From: Nitrospira sp.
Lineage (GTDB): Bacteria; Nitrospirota; Nitrospiria; Nitrospirales; Nitrospiraceae
DNA: 44,628 nt
Direction: 5' to 3'
Assembly: GCA_030444405.1 (NCBI GenBank)
Contig: JARFPM010000014.1
Coordinates: forward strand, 1 to 44,628
Each line of letters starts with the position of its first letter. The stretch's first letter is position 1. Both the position numbers and the translations under genes were made by a program. The notes beneath the pieces were generated by a model, which ran no database searches, had not been told where the DNA came from, and worked only from the letters and a program-made list of their open reading frames with translations. Below, in pieces: positions 1 to 6,744 of the stretch.

Positions 1-585
1 CCGATCTTTTCCGACGAAGAAGCCGCTCCACTGTTATGTGCCGGAATTATAGGCTATCGAGCCTTGCGGCTCAGCGGTATCAAGCCAGGCCAGCGCCTCG
101 GACTCTATGGTTTCGGCGCATCCGCGCACATTGCCATCCAGATCGCGCGCCACTGGGGCTGTCAAGTCTACGTCAGTTCCCTCAAGCCGGAGCATCAGAA
201 CTTGGCAAGACAACTCGGGGCAGTCTGGGTCGGTGGGGCAACAGATATGCCGCCTGATAAACTTCACGGGTCAATCATCTTTGCACCAGCCGGCGAGCTC
301 GTGCCTCCCGCTTTGCGCGCACTCGACAGGGGTGGCACACTTGCGCTGGCCGGCATCCACATGTCGCCGATTCCTTCGCTCGACTATGATCGGGACGTCT
401 TCGGGGAGCGGGTCATCCGCAGTGTGACGGCCAATACCAGGCAGGACGGAATCGATCTGCTACGAGAAGCGGCGGCTATTCCTATCAAGCCACATACGGT
501 CTCTTTCCCGCTTGTAGAGGCGAACCGCGCGCTACAAGAATTGAAAGCCGGAAGTTTTCAAGGAGCGGCGGTCCTCACGATGTGA
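1..585 (+). CDS. Zinc-type alcohol dehydrogenase (MDR family), C-terminal part
   Basis: The frame is open from the first base, so the start lies outside the window; 194 residues remain. It begins at the end of the catalytic domain ([14 protein letters not shown], the usual lead-in of zinc-dependent MDR alcohol dehydrogenases) and continues through the Rossmann NAD(P) domain, with the nucleotide-binding turn [12 protein letters not shown] at about residues 32-43 of the fragment. The end, FQGAAVLTM, matches the usual C-terminus of the AdhA/AdhP-like group. The zinc ligands are not in view, so substrate and metal dependence cannot be judged. It converges on hemD across about 150 bases in which I see no gene. 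Confidence 0.85.
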   Translation, partial: PIFSDEEAAPLLCAGIIGYRALRLSGIKPGQRLGLYGFGASAHIAIQIARHWGCQVYVSSLKPEHQNLARQLGAVWVGGATDMPPDKLHGSIIFAPAGELVPPALRALDRGGTLALAGIHMSPIPSLDYDRDVFGERVIRSVTANTRQDGIDLLREAAAIPIKPHTVSFPLVEANRALQELKAGSFQGAAVLTM

Positions 586-732
586 TCGTGACTAGATCTC
601 AGCCAGACCCCGCAACATACACAAGGCGGTTCATATGATGACGAAGGGCAAGGTCGAACCCTCTGTCAACCCAAGCCTGTTCGACTGTGGAGACGTCAGA
701 AAAGTAGTCAGCATACTTCCTGCGGTTTTACC

Positions 733-1590
733 CTACCGCTTTTGGTCGAGAATGCTTGAAGCTTGTTCGGACACTTCTTTTACCAAGATCCCCATCTTCG
801 GATGCGACGGCTCGAAGTCAACCGGCCAGCCATGGTGGCGCACCCGTTCGCTGGCGATGGGACCGATCGATGCGACAACTACCTTGCCGAGTGCTTCGCG
901 AAATTGTTGCACCTTTCCATCCTGCTCCAACACCTGCATGACGTGATCTATCTGCGCGGCGTTGGTGACCAGTATCACATGAACGCACCCGGCGATAATT
1001 TCGTCGAGTGCATGGCGAATCGGGCCAAGATCCTCAGGCAAGGCCCACTTGTAGATCGGAACCGGAAACACCTCTGCGCCTCGCTGTTCCAATGCTTGCA
1101 GCAAATCGGGGTTTGAGACTCCATATTCCTGAACGGCAACCCGCTTTCCCTTCACAGAGCTGTGCTGATCCAGGGTGGATATCAGATCGACCCAAGTGTT
1201 TGGTTCCGGCACCGTCACTGTCGCTTGAAGACCGACGGCCTTGAGGGCCGCGACCGGCTTGGGCCCTCGTGCAATGATCGCCACACCTTCAAGTGCATCG
1301 ACAATTGATGTCCAAGGATAGCGCGTCTTGAGAAGGTCGAACAGCGCGGTTGTGCCGACGCCGGTCAGGAAAATAACCACATCGACCCGACCGGCCAACA
1401 GCTGAGGCCCGAATTCCTGAGCCGCGGTATTGTCCTCCAGCGAGACCTCACGAAGGACAGGAGCAACGAGGGGCCGTCCGCCGTAACGCTCGATGAGTCG
1501 GATCATCTCTGTCGCCATCCGGCTCTCAAACGCGGCAACGGTCAGTCCTTGGAAATCCACTCTGACAATTTGGTGATCTGAATCAGTCAT
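733..1590 (-). CDS. hemD: Uroporphyrinogen-III synthase
   Basis: A 285-residue cytosolic protein of the HemD fold: two similar alpha/beta halves joined by a linker. It cyclises hydroxymethylbilane, with inversion of ring D, to uroporphyrinogen III on the way to heme, siroheme and B12. Diagnostic stretches are VVIFLTGVGTTALFD in the first half and VILVTNAAQIDHVMQVL in the second, followed by VASIGPIASERVRHHG near the end. HemD is poorly conserved, so the call rests on these and on length (usual about 250). The ATG at 1588-1590 follows GGAGG. Its first base pairs overlap the end of the disrupted four-helix gene upstream (ATGA overlap), so the two may be co-transcribed. Confidence 0.85.
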   Translation of the reverse strand: MTDSDHQIVRVDFQGLTVAAFESRMATEMIRLIERYGGRPLVAPVLREVSLEDNTAAQEFGPQLLAGRVDVVIFLTGVGTTALFDLLKTRYPWTSIVDALEGVAIIARGPKPVAALKAVGLQATVTVPEPNTWVDLISTLDQHSSVKGKRVAVQEYGVSNPDLLQALEQRGAEVFPVPIYKWALPEDLGPIRHALDEIIAGCVHVILVTNAAQIDHVMQVLEQDGKVQQFREALGKVVVASIGPIASERVRHHGWPVDFEPSHPKMGILVKEVSEQASSILDQKR

Positions 1591-1994
1591 GGAGGATTTG
1601 TTGACCTGATGATCTGTCGATCTGTTGAGCGTCTACCGGACTTTGCCGTTCGCCTGGATGCTGAAAAAATGGCCAGTAGTTCTTTGGCCTCTTGGAAGAG
1701 AGTGATCGTCCTGCCCTCTTGAGAAATGCCTGATTCAATAAGAAGCTCTAGCTAAAACATCGTTTCATCTGCTTCTTCGACAACCGTTCCAAACTTTGCG
1801 ATAAACTCCGCACGGGAACGAGCCCGGCAGACCGCTCTGTAATTAGCCGCGACTGATGTCCCAGATCGAACAAGTTGCCGCCCAAGCACACGAGCCTCAG
1901 ATGTCTTTGGAAGACCTCCAGAAAGTTTAAGAATGACGAGCGCAAATTCCTTCGATCTCTTCGCTAAATCCTGTGTTGAAGCGAAATCTTTCAC
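1587..1994 (-). pseudogene. Four-helix-bundle protein (TIGR02436-like), interrupted by an amber codon
   Basis: The frame from a GTG at 1992-1994 gives MKDFASTQDLAKRSKEFAL, then RSGTSVAANYRAVCRARS and KFGTVVEEADETMF, the core of the 23S rRNA-intervening-sequence/four-helix-bundle family. A TAG at 1752-1754 follows. Reading past it gives LELLIESGIS and continues in frame to a TGA at 1587-1589 that overlaps the hemD start. Relatives of this type have tryptophan at the TAG position (ADET-x-x-WLELL), so one G-to-A change in TGG explains the stop. The full frame would be about 135 residues, normal for the family. Either the gene is inactivated, a truncated product is made, or the base is wrong. Start choice is uncertain: TTG codons at 2000 and 2003 are alternatives. 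Confidence 0.8.
1595..1629 (+). repeat. 8-nt tandem array, left flank of the broken four-helix gene
   Basis: Four 8-mers in register: GATTTGTT, GACCTGAT, GATCTGTC, GATCTGTT, then GAG. The array lies just upstream of the hemD start and inside the read-through 3' end of the four-helix frame, where it encodes most of the tail residues. An array with the same consensus (GATYTGTY) but opposite orientation lies beyond the other end of the gene. Confidence 0.75.
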
Positions 1995-2022
1995 AATCAA
2001 CAAATCGTCAGATCGACAGATT
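1991..2022 (-). repeat. 8-nt tandem array, right flank of the broken four-helix gene
   Basis: Read on the minus strand: AATCTGTC, GATCTGAC, GATTTGTT, GATTGTGA. It is the inverted counterpart of the array at 1595-1629 and overlaps the possible start codons (TTG, GTG) of the four-helix gene. Confidence 0.7.
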
Positions 2023-2152
2023 CCTTACTTCCCACAGGCATGATCGTACCACAGCCGTCGAGCCAGTGGCCTGAGCGGATTTCCCGTTGACGACTCGCAG
2101 TCGCCTCCCTACTATACAGACTCCAATCTGATTCACAAACGAGTTGCTTTGC

Positions 2153-2590
2153 ATGACGGCTCCACTCCATAGAGGTCTTCGGCATTTAGCCCTGCGTGTC
2201 ATCGACCTTCAACGCTCACGCCGATTCTACGAAGAGCTCCTCGGCTTTCAGTCGGTGTGGGAACCAGACCCGGAGAACGTCTATTTTAGCTCGGGGGTCG
2301 ACAACCTGGCACTTCATCAGATCTCAAAGACAGAATTGGACTCCTACGATTCTTCGAAGACCCAACTGCTCGATCATATGGGTGTGATTCTCGACAGCCC
2401 ACAAGCCGTCGATCAGCTGTACCAAGCCATCGCACCCAAGATCGAACCGATGGGCGGGCGAATCACCAAAGAGCTGAAGCAACACCGTGACGGCAGTTAT
2501 TCGTTCTATTTTTCCGATCCCGATGGCAACGTGATCCAGGCGCTCTATGAACCGGCGATCAGCAAACTCAGAATCAGTGCTGAGTCCTAA
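2153..2590 (+). CDS. VOC-family (glyoxalase/dioxygenase fold) protein
   Basis: A 145-residue single-chain vicinal-oxygen-chelate protein with paired beta-alpha-beta-beta-beta modules: LRHLALRVIDLQRSRRFYEE at the N-terminus and YSFYFSDPDGNVIQALYEP at the C-terminus. The metal-ligand positions of the fold look occupied (His in LRHLAL, a central His in LLDHMGVIL, Glu in ALYEP), so it could be a metal-dependent lyase or dioxygenase; the substrate cannot be told. I chose the ATG at 2153; a TTG at 2144 would add three residues. The last codons and the TAA stop are made of the 7-nt repeat array that flanks the next gene, so the original C-terminus may have been altered. Confidence 0.8.
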   Translation: MTAPLHRGLRHLALRVIDLQRSRRFYEELLGFQSVWEPDPENVYFSSGVDNLALHQISKTELDSYDSSKTQLLDHMGVILDSPQAVDQLYQAIAPKIEPMGGRITKELKQHRDGSYSFYFSDPDGNVIQALYEPAISKLRISAES

Positions 2591-2605
2591 GTGCTGAGTG
2601 CTGAG
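2576..2605 (+). repeat. 7-nt tandem array, left flank of the intact four-helix gene
   Basis: Units AGTGCTG, AGTCCTA, AGTGCTG, AGTGCTG, AG in exact 7-base register. The first units encode the last residues (Ser-Ala-Glu-Ser) and the stop of the VOC gene. The same unit recurs inverted at 3036-3056, on the other side of the four-helix gene. Confidence 0.9.
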
Positions 2606-2622
2606 AAGTTGAAGAAACGACC

Positions 2623-3024
2623 ATGCCGGAACATAACGCAGCACGGCGGTTCGAGGATCTTATTGCATGGCAGAAAGCGCGAGAGTTAACTCGAAGAGTG
2701 TACGAGGTAACCGGCACAGGAGCTTTTTCGAGGGACTTCGGATTACGAGATCAGATGAGACGTTCGTCGGTCTCGATTATGGCAAATATTGCTGAGGGAT
2801 TCGAGCGGGCTAGGCAATCGGAATTTCACCAGTTCTTGAGCGTCGCCAAGTCCTCTTGTGCGGAATTACGCTCTCACTTGTACGTCGCCCATGACGCCAA
2901 GTATGTTGACACCAGGACGTTCGATGACCTCATGCGCATAGCGCAAGAAGTCTCTCTTGTACTCGGTGGTCTCAGATCAGCAGTCCACCGCCGCCGTGCA
3001 GAACAGAAACCATATGGCAGTTAA
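2623..3024 (+). CDS. Four-helix-bundle protein (TIGR02436 / IVS-type)
   Basis: 133 residues with the family core: RFEDLIAWQKARELTRRVYE (helix 1), FGLRDQMRRSSVSIMANIAEG (helix 2 with the hallmark Arg-Arg-Ser and Asn-Ile-Ala-Glu-Gly), RQSEFHQFLSVAKSSCAELR (helix 3) and a last amphipathic helix. The family was first seen inside intervening sequences of 23S rRNA genes, forms ring-like oligomers and is related to the Avd partner of diversity-generating retroelements; its free-standing role is unknown. No reverse transcriptase or variable repeat is near. The gene sits exactly between inverted 7-nt arrays, suggesting an inserted unit. The broken relative at 1587-1994 is of a different subtype. Confidence 0.9.
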   Translation: MPEHNAARRFEDLIAWQKARELTRRVYEVTGTGAFSRDFGLRDQMRRSSVSIMANIAEGFERARQSEFHQFLSVAKSSCAELRSHLYVAHDAKYVDTRTFDDLMRIAQEVSLVLGGLRSAVHRRRAEQKPYGS

Positions 3025-3035
3025 TCCTTTCGCCT

Positions 3036-3056
3036 CAGCACTCAGCACTCAGCACT
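3036..3056 (-). repeat. 7-nt tandem array, right flank of the intact four-helix gene
   Basis: Three perfect CAGCACTs (the complement of AGTGCTG) in a row. With the array at 2576-2605 it makes a terminal inverted repeat; outward of the units both sides also share a TAAGTGCTGAG-like edge. The ATG of the next gene follows only 7 bases later, so the array may carry part of its 5' untranslated region. Confidence 0.9.
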
Positions 3057-3063
3057 TATACTC

Positions 3064-4695
3064 ATGAGCCAGACCTGGGACAACCTACCACGCGGGCATT
3101 ATGTGGCCCTGGTCCCCTGGTGCTGGGTACAGTTGGAGAGTGCCGAACCGCCTGGGCCTTTCCCTTTCGTGGGCGGGGTGGCGCCTGAAGTCGTCGCCGG
3201 CCTCCAAGAGGCTCATAGCCTCCTCTCCAGTGCGATCGATACAGCCATCAGCGATGTCTTTTCGAAACGAGCGCCGCTTGACGACCCCGATCGCCGGCGA
3301 CGGCTGGAAGATGCCTATGCAGAGCTGGTCAACGCACGGCCATATCTTCGACAACACATTCACTGCGGGCGACGATCGGATGGGACCTTTCACTGGGAAT
3401 TCCCGGCTGATCCAGCCAAATCCGCGACCGTGACCAACGGTGGTCTCCGTATCTTTCATGCGATCAATCATCAGGCGATCCCCATCGGATTCAACGGACG
3501 GCCGCTGGGTCCCCTCGTAGGGAAACTGCTCGGTCTGCTCGACGGAACCCATACCGCGGACGACCTCCGTTCCGCGGTGTCGGTCATGCCGCGCGATTCG
3601 CAGATGGTGCTGACGAAGGTGATGGAATCACTCCACCAGTATGGGTGTCTGGCCGTTTCTGCAACGACTTCTATCCAGCCACATTGGTATGACGTGGTTC
3701 AGGATCAAGACATCGTGCACCTCGGACATGCCGCCCTCCTCTACCGGCAACGAGACACCGCACTCCTCTTCGACCCATGGCTTCTGCCTTGGTTTGCCGA
3801 ATCGCCGTTGCCGTCGATCTGGAGCGGATTGTTCCCAAAACCCGCCGCCGTGTTTCTGACTCACGACCACGATGATCACGTCGATCCCCGCACCTTGCTC
3901 CATTTGCCGAAAGACACGCCGATCATCGTGCCCAGTCGGCGGAATCGAACAGGACTGTTTTTTGACTATCGGTCGCTTCTCGCAGAACTGGGTTTCGACC
4001 GAGTCATCGAGCTGGCCCATGGAGAAACTTGGCCGTTTGAAGGCGGTGCGGTCGTGTCCGTCCCCTTCTACGGAGAGGACCCTTGCGACTTGAACATGCC
4101 CAGGAATTGTTACTTAATTTCCGATCGAGGGCATAATGTGCTGATCCATGCGGACAGCGGTCCGACGAACGACGGACGATCCGCGCTCAAGGACCATGTC
4201 ATCCAGCAATTGGTCGGGCAATACGGATCGATTCCGCTCGTGTTCGCGTCACAGCAGCAATTACTTGAAATCCGAAGCCATGCCGCCCATGCCCCCCTCT
4301 CCCATCCCGGCAAATGGCTGGACGTCGGCGAAAACGGCTATCTCACGAACGCCTATCTCGCCGAGTTGTGCGCGGCCGCCCACGCACGATTGTTCGTTTC
4401 ATACGCCACCGGTGGAGCTGACTGGTACCCCGATCACCTGTCTTTCATGTTCAGCCGCCGTAATCCTTGCAGAACCGCACTATTGACGGCCCATTGGGAA
4501 CAACCTGAAACATTGAAAGACCTTCTTGTTTCACAGCAATGCCGCTATCATCGTGCCCATACCCTCGATCTCTATCGAGCCATGAGCGGGGGGATGGTCG
4601 AGGCAATTTCGGCGGGAGAGTCCCTCGCCCCGCTGATGTTGTATCGGTTGGACCACGGCGATCCGCCGTTCATGAAGGCAGGCAAGGGACGATAA
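3064..4695 (+). CDS. Metallo-beta-lactamase-fold hydrolase with PqqD/RRE-like N-terminal domain
   Basis: 543 residues, cytosolic. Residues about 145-200 (GPLVGKLLGLLDGTHTADDL and a following helix ending in LHQYGCLAV) have the spacing of PqqD-like winged helices, the fold used as RiPP recognition element. The catalytic part follows: LGHAALLYR, LLFDPWL, then the metal motif HDHDDH at residues 267-272 and later a His/Asp-containing LIHADSGP, as in UlaG/L-ascorbate-lactonase-like members. The first 140 residues resemble nothing I recognise. The gene is 24 bases upstream of the epimerase on the same strand and probably co-transcribed. The substrate is unknown; no RiPP precursor or YcaO/radical-SAM gene is in view. 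Confidence 0.75.
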   Translation: MSQTWDNLPRGHYVALVPWCWVQLESAEPPGPFPFVGGVAPEVVAGLQEAHSLLSSAIDTAISDVFSKRAPLDDPDRRRRLEDAYAELVNARPYLRQHIHCGRRSDGTFHWEFPADPAKSATVTNGGLRIFHAINHQAIPIGFNGRPLGPLVGKLLGLLDGTHTADDLRSAVSVMPRDSQMVLTKVMESLHQYGCLAVSATTSIQPHWYDVVQDQDIVHLGHAALLYRQRDTALLFDPWLLPWFAESPLPSIWSGLFPKPAAVFLTHDHDDHVDPRTLLHLPKDTPIIVPSRRNRTGLFFDYRSLLAELGFDRVIELAHGETWPFEGGAVVSVPFYGEDPCDLNMPRNCYLISDRGHNVLIHADSGPTNDGRSALKDHVIQQLVGQYGSIPLVFASQQQLLEIRSHAAHAPLSHPGKWLDVGENGYLTNAYLAELCAAAHARLFVSYATGGADWYPDHLSFMFSRRNPCRTALLTAHWEQPETLKDLLVSQQCRYHRAHTLDLYRAMSGGMVEAISAGESLAPLMLYRLDHGDPPFMKAGKGR

Positions 4696-4719
4696 ACCAT
4701 TTTTCTTCGAGGAGCAGCC

Positions 4720-5742
4720 ATGGCCGGGACACCGTCGCCGATTCTTGTCACAGGGGCAGCAGGGTTCATCGGATTTCATGTGGCCATGCGCCTGTTGGAC
4801 CGTGGCGACCAGGTGATCGGCCTCGATAACATCAACGACTACTATGATGTGCGATTGAAAGAGGCCCGGCTCGCCCAATTGACGCCGCGCGAACGATTCA
4901 GTTTCGTCAAGCTCGATCTCTTCAATCGACAAGGTATGCGCGATCTCTTTGCTGGTGAACCGATACGGCGCGTGGTGCATCTCGCTGCTCAGGCAGGCGT
5001 CCGCTACTCCCTGGTCAATCCTCACGCCTACACCGAAAGCAACATCGAGGGGTTCATCAACATTCTGGAAGGTTGCCGGCACGGTCGCATCGAACATCTC
5101 GTCTATGCTTCCTCGAGTTCCGTCTATGGCGGTAATACCCGCATGCCGTTCTCTATCCATGACAATGTCGACCATCCCGTCTCGCTCTATGCCGCCAGCA
5201 AAAAAGCCAATGAGCTGATGGCCCACTGCTACGCACATCTGTATCGGCTGCCCTGCACCGGCCTCCGATTCTTTACCGTATACGGACCGTGGGGACGTCC
5301 CGATATGGCCCTCTTCATCTTTACGAAAGCCATCTTGGAGGGAAAAGCGATCGAGGTCTTTAATCACGGAAAAATGAAACGCGATTTCACCTACGTGGAC
5401 GACATCGTGGAGGGAGTCATCCGGACGCTTGATCACCCGGCGACGGCTAATCCAAGCTGGTCAGGAGACAAGCCTGATCCAGGAACCAGCTCCGCTCCCG
5501 CGCGTGTCTACAATATCGGCAACCACCAGCCGGTTGAATTGTCGCACTTTATCGAAGTGCTGGAGAAGGCATTGGGAAAGAAGGCGGAGAAGAAACTGAT
5601 GCCGTTACAACCGGGAGACGTCCCTGCGACTTACGCCGATATCGACGACCTCACCAGCGACGTGGGATTCAAGCCGGCCACATCGATCGAAGTGGGTATA
5701 CCACGTTTCGTGAAGTGGTATCGGGAGTTCTATAGGGTCTGA
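4720..5742 (+). CDS. NAD-dependent epimerase, UDP-glucuronate 4-epimerase type
   Basis: 340 residues of the extended short-chain dehydrogenase family. Rossmann motif [10 protein letters not shown] near residues 11-20, then the sub-family mark [18 protein letters not shown] seen in UDP-GlcA 4-epimerases (Cap1J/LpsL group). Catalytic Tyr157 and Lys161 lie in [10 protein letters not shown], and [14 protein letters not shown] is the typical substrate-loop end. Expected reaction: UDP-glucuronate to UDP-galacturonate for surface polysaccharide. GGAGCAGCC stands just before the ATG. It follows the metallo-beta-lactamase-fold gene closely, but no glycosyltransferase genes are nearby. Confidence 0.88.
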   Translation: MAGTPSPILVTGAAGFIGFHVAMRLLDRGDQVIGLDNINDYYDVRLKEARLAQLTPRERFSFVKLDLFNRQGMRDLFAGEPIRRVVHLAAQAGVRYSLVNPHAYTESNIEGFINILEGCRHGRIEHLVYASSSSVYGGNTRMPFSIHDNVDHPVSLYAASKKANELMAHCYAHLYRLPCTGLRFFTVYGPWGRPDMALFIFTKAILEGKAIEVFNHGKMKRDFTYVDDIVEGVIRTLDHPATANPSWSGDKPDPGTSSAPARVYNIGNHQPVELSHFIEVLEKALGKKAEKKLMPLQPGDVPATYADIDDLTSDVGFKPATSIEVGIPRFVKWYREFYRV

Positions 5743-5759
5743 CGAGCACGATCCGAAAC

Positions 5760-6320
5760 CTAGAAACAACCTATAGGCACAAACCCCGTACCAAACAGCC
5801 TCGACAGTGCGATATAGCGCGCATTATCGGAAAACGAGTAGCTTGGCATCCGCTGAGCACGCCCTGTGACATCTCCCCCATAGGATGGGTCAGATCCGAA
5901 GAACATCCCTCCACGGGTTCTCTGCACAAGTTGCATCCATTCCATGTATAACGAGCACACTTCGGCCTGTACCGAGCCGGAAGACGTGTTGCTCGCGTAC
6001 CAGTCACGCGCCCAATCAGGCACTTGACGTCCTCCCGTTCCAGAAATGCGTTCCTGGTAGGAAGGTACCTCATATTGGGGTTCGCTGGTGGTCGCAGTTC
6101 GAGGAGCCGTCGGCATATTCTCCAAATCGGGCACGACAGAAAGCGGCTTGAGCACCATGACTTGGCAGCCGGTCTTCTCCTTGTTGGTGTAAATGAAACT
6201 GCCGTCTGCTTGAGGGCATTTCCAGGTCGTATCCAATCCGGGCTGGGTATCTGACGATGCCGGAGCAGCGGAAAAGACCGCAAACATTGCAGCTAAGAAA
6301 GACATCCGCGTCGGCCGCAT
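5760..6320 (-). CDS. Secreted DUF4124-like protein
   Basis: 186 residues. The start is the ATG at 6318-6320, preceded by TGGAGGTG at normal distance. It opens with a Sec signal (MRPTRMSFLAAMFAVFSAAP, then an ASS-D cleavage region). The mature part begins TTWKCPQADGSFIYTNKEKT, close to the DUF4124 pattern (Trp/Tyr-Lys, Asp-Gly, Tyr-Thr-Asn/Asp), which is common in periplasmic proteins of unknown role. The remainder, with QEVCSLY-like and FGTGFVPIGCF segments and several cysteines, is not a known domain to me. It converges on the epimerase gene with a gap of 17 bases. Confidence 0.7.
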   Translation of the reverse strand: MRPTRMSFLAAMFAVFSAAPASSDTQPGLDTTWKCPQADGSFIYTNKEKTGCQVMVLKPLSVVPDLENMPTAPRTATTSEPQYEVPSYQERISGTGGRQVPDWARDWYASNTSSGSVQAEVCSLYMEWMQLVQRTRGGMFFGSDPSYGGDVTGRAQRMPSYSFSDNARYIALSRLFGTGFVPIGCF

Positions 6321-6744
6321 GGGGCACCTCCAGATCATGTGGCAAAGGCACTCAGTGCCTCGTCACTCGTGGTCGTTCCTGTGAAACTGTGCCCACAGCC
6401 TACGCAATACTTTATTCTTCGGTCTATGCCTCTTTAGAGGGGGAATCCGATGCTGAGGCGGCTTAGAGCCAATCGGCGACCGCTGCCCTCTCTCACCCTG
6501 CGTTCTCGATCCACCAAGCCGCTCTCTCCCGAGACTGGCCGCATTACAAAGATACGGAATTTCCCGCATAAGAGTGTCGGCTGACAATCCGGCTTTACCT
6601 TGTCCCTGCCATAGACCTAAGGTATCCTGCGTATCTCCTTCTCGGTGGCCGGATCTTATAATTGCGACGGAAGACGCCATCGGTTGCTAAGGGCCTATTC
6701 GCGGAGATGAATTACTCACGCGGGGGCGCGACGAAGACTCCGAC
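6321..6744. other. Intergenic region of 424 bases
   Basis: Lies between two divergent genes, so it should hold both promoters. A TATAAT is at 6657-6662 on the plus strand, but no good -35 hexamer sits 16-18 bases before it. Open frames crossing the region have no family resemblance and no ribosome-binding site. I see no repeat or RNA gene. Confidence 0.5.
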
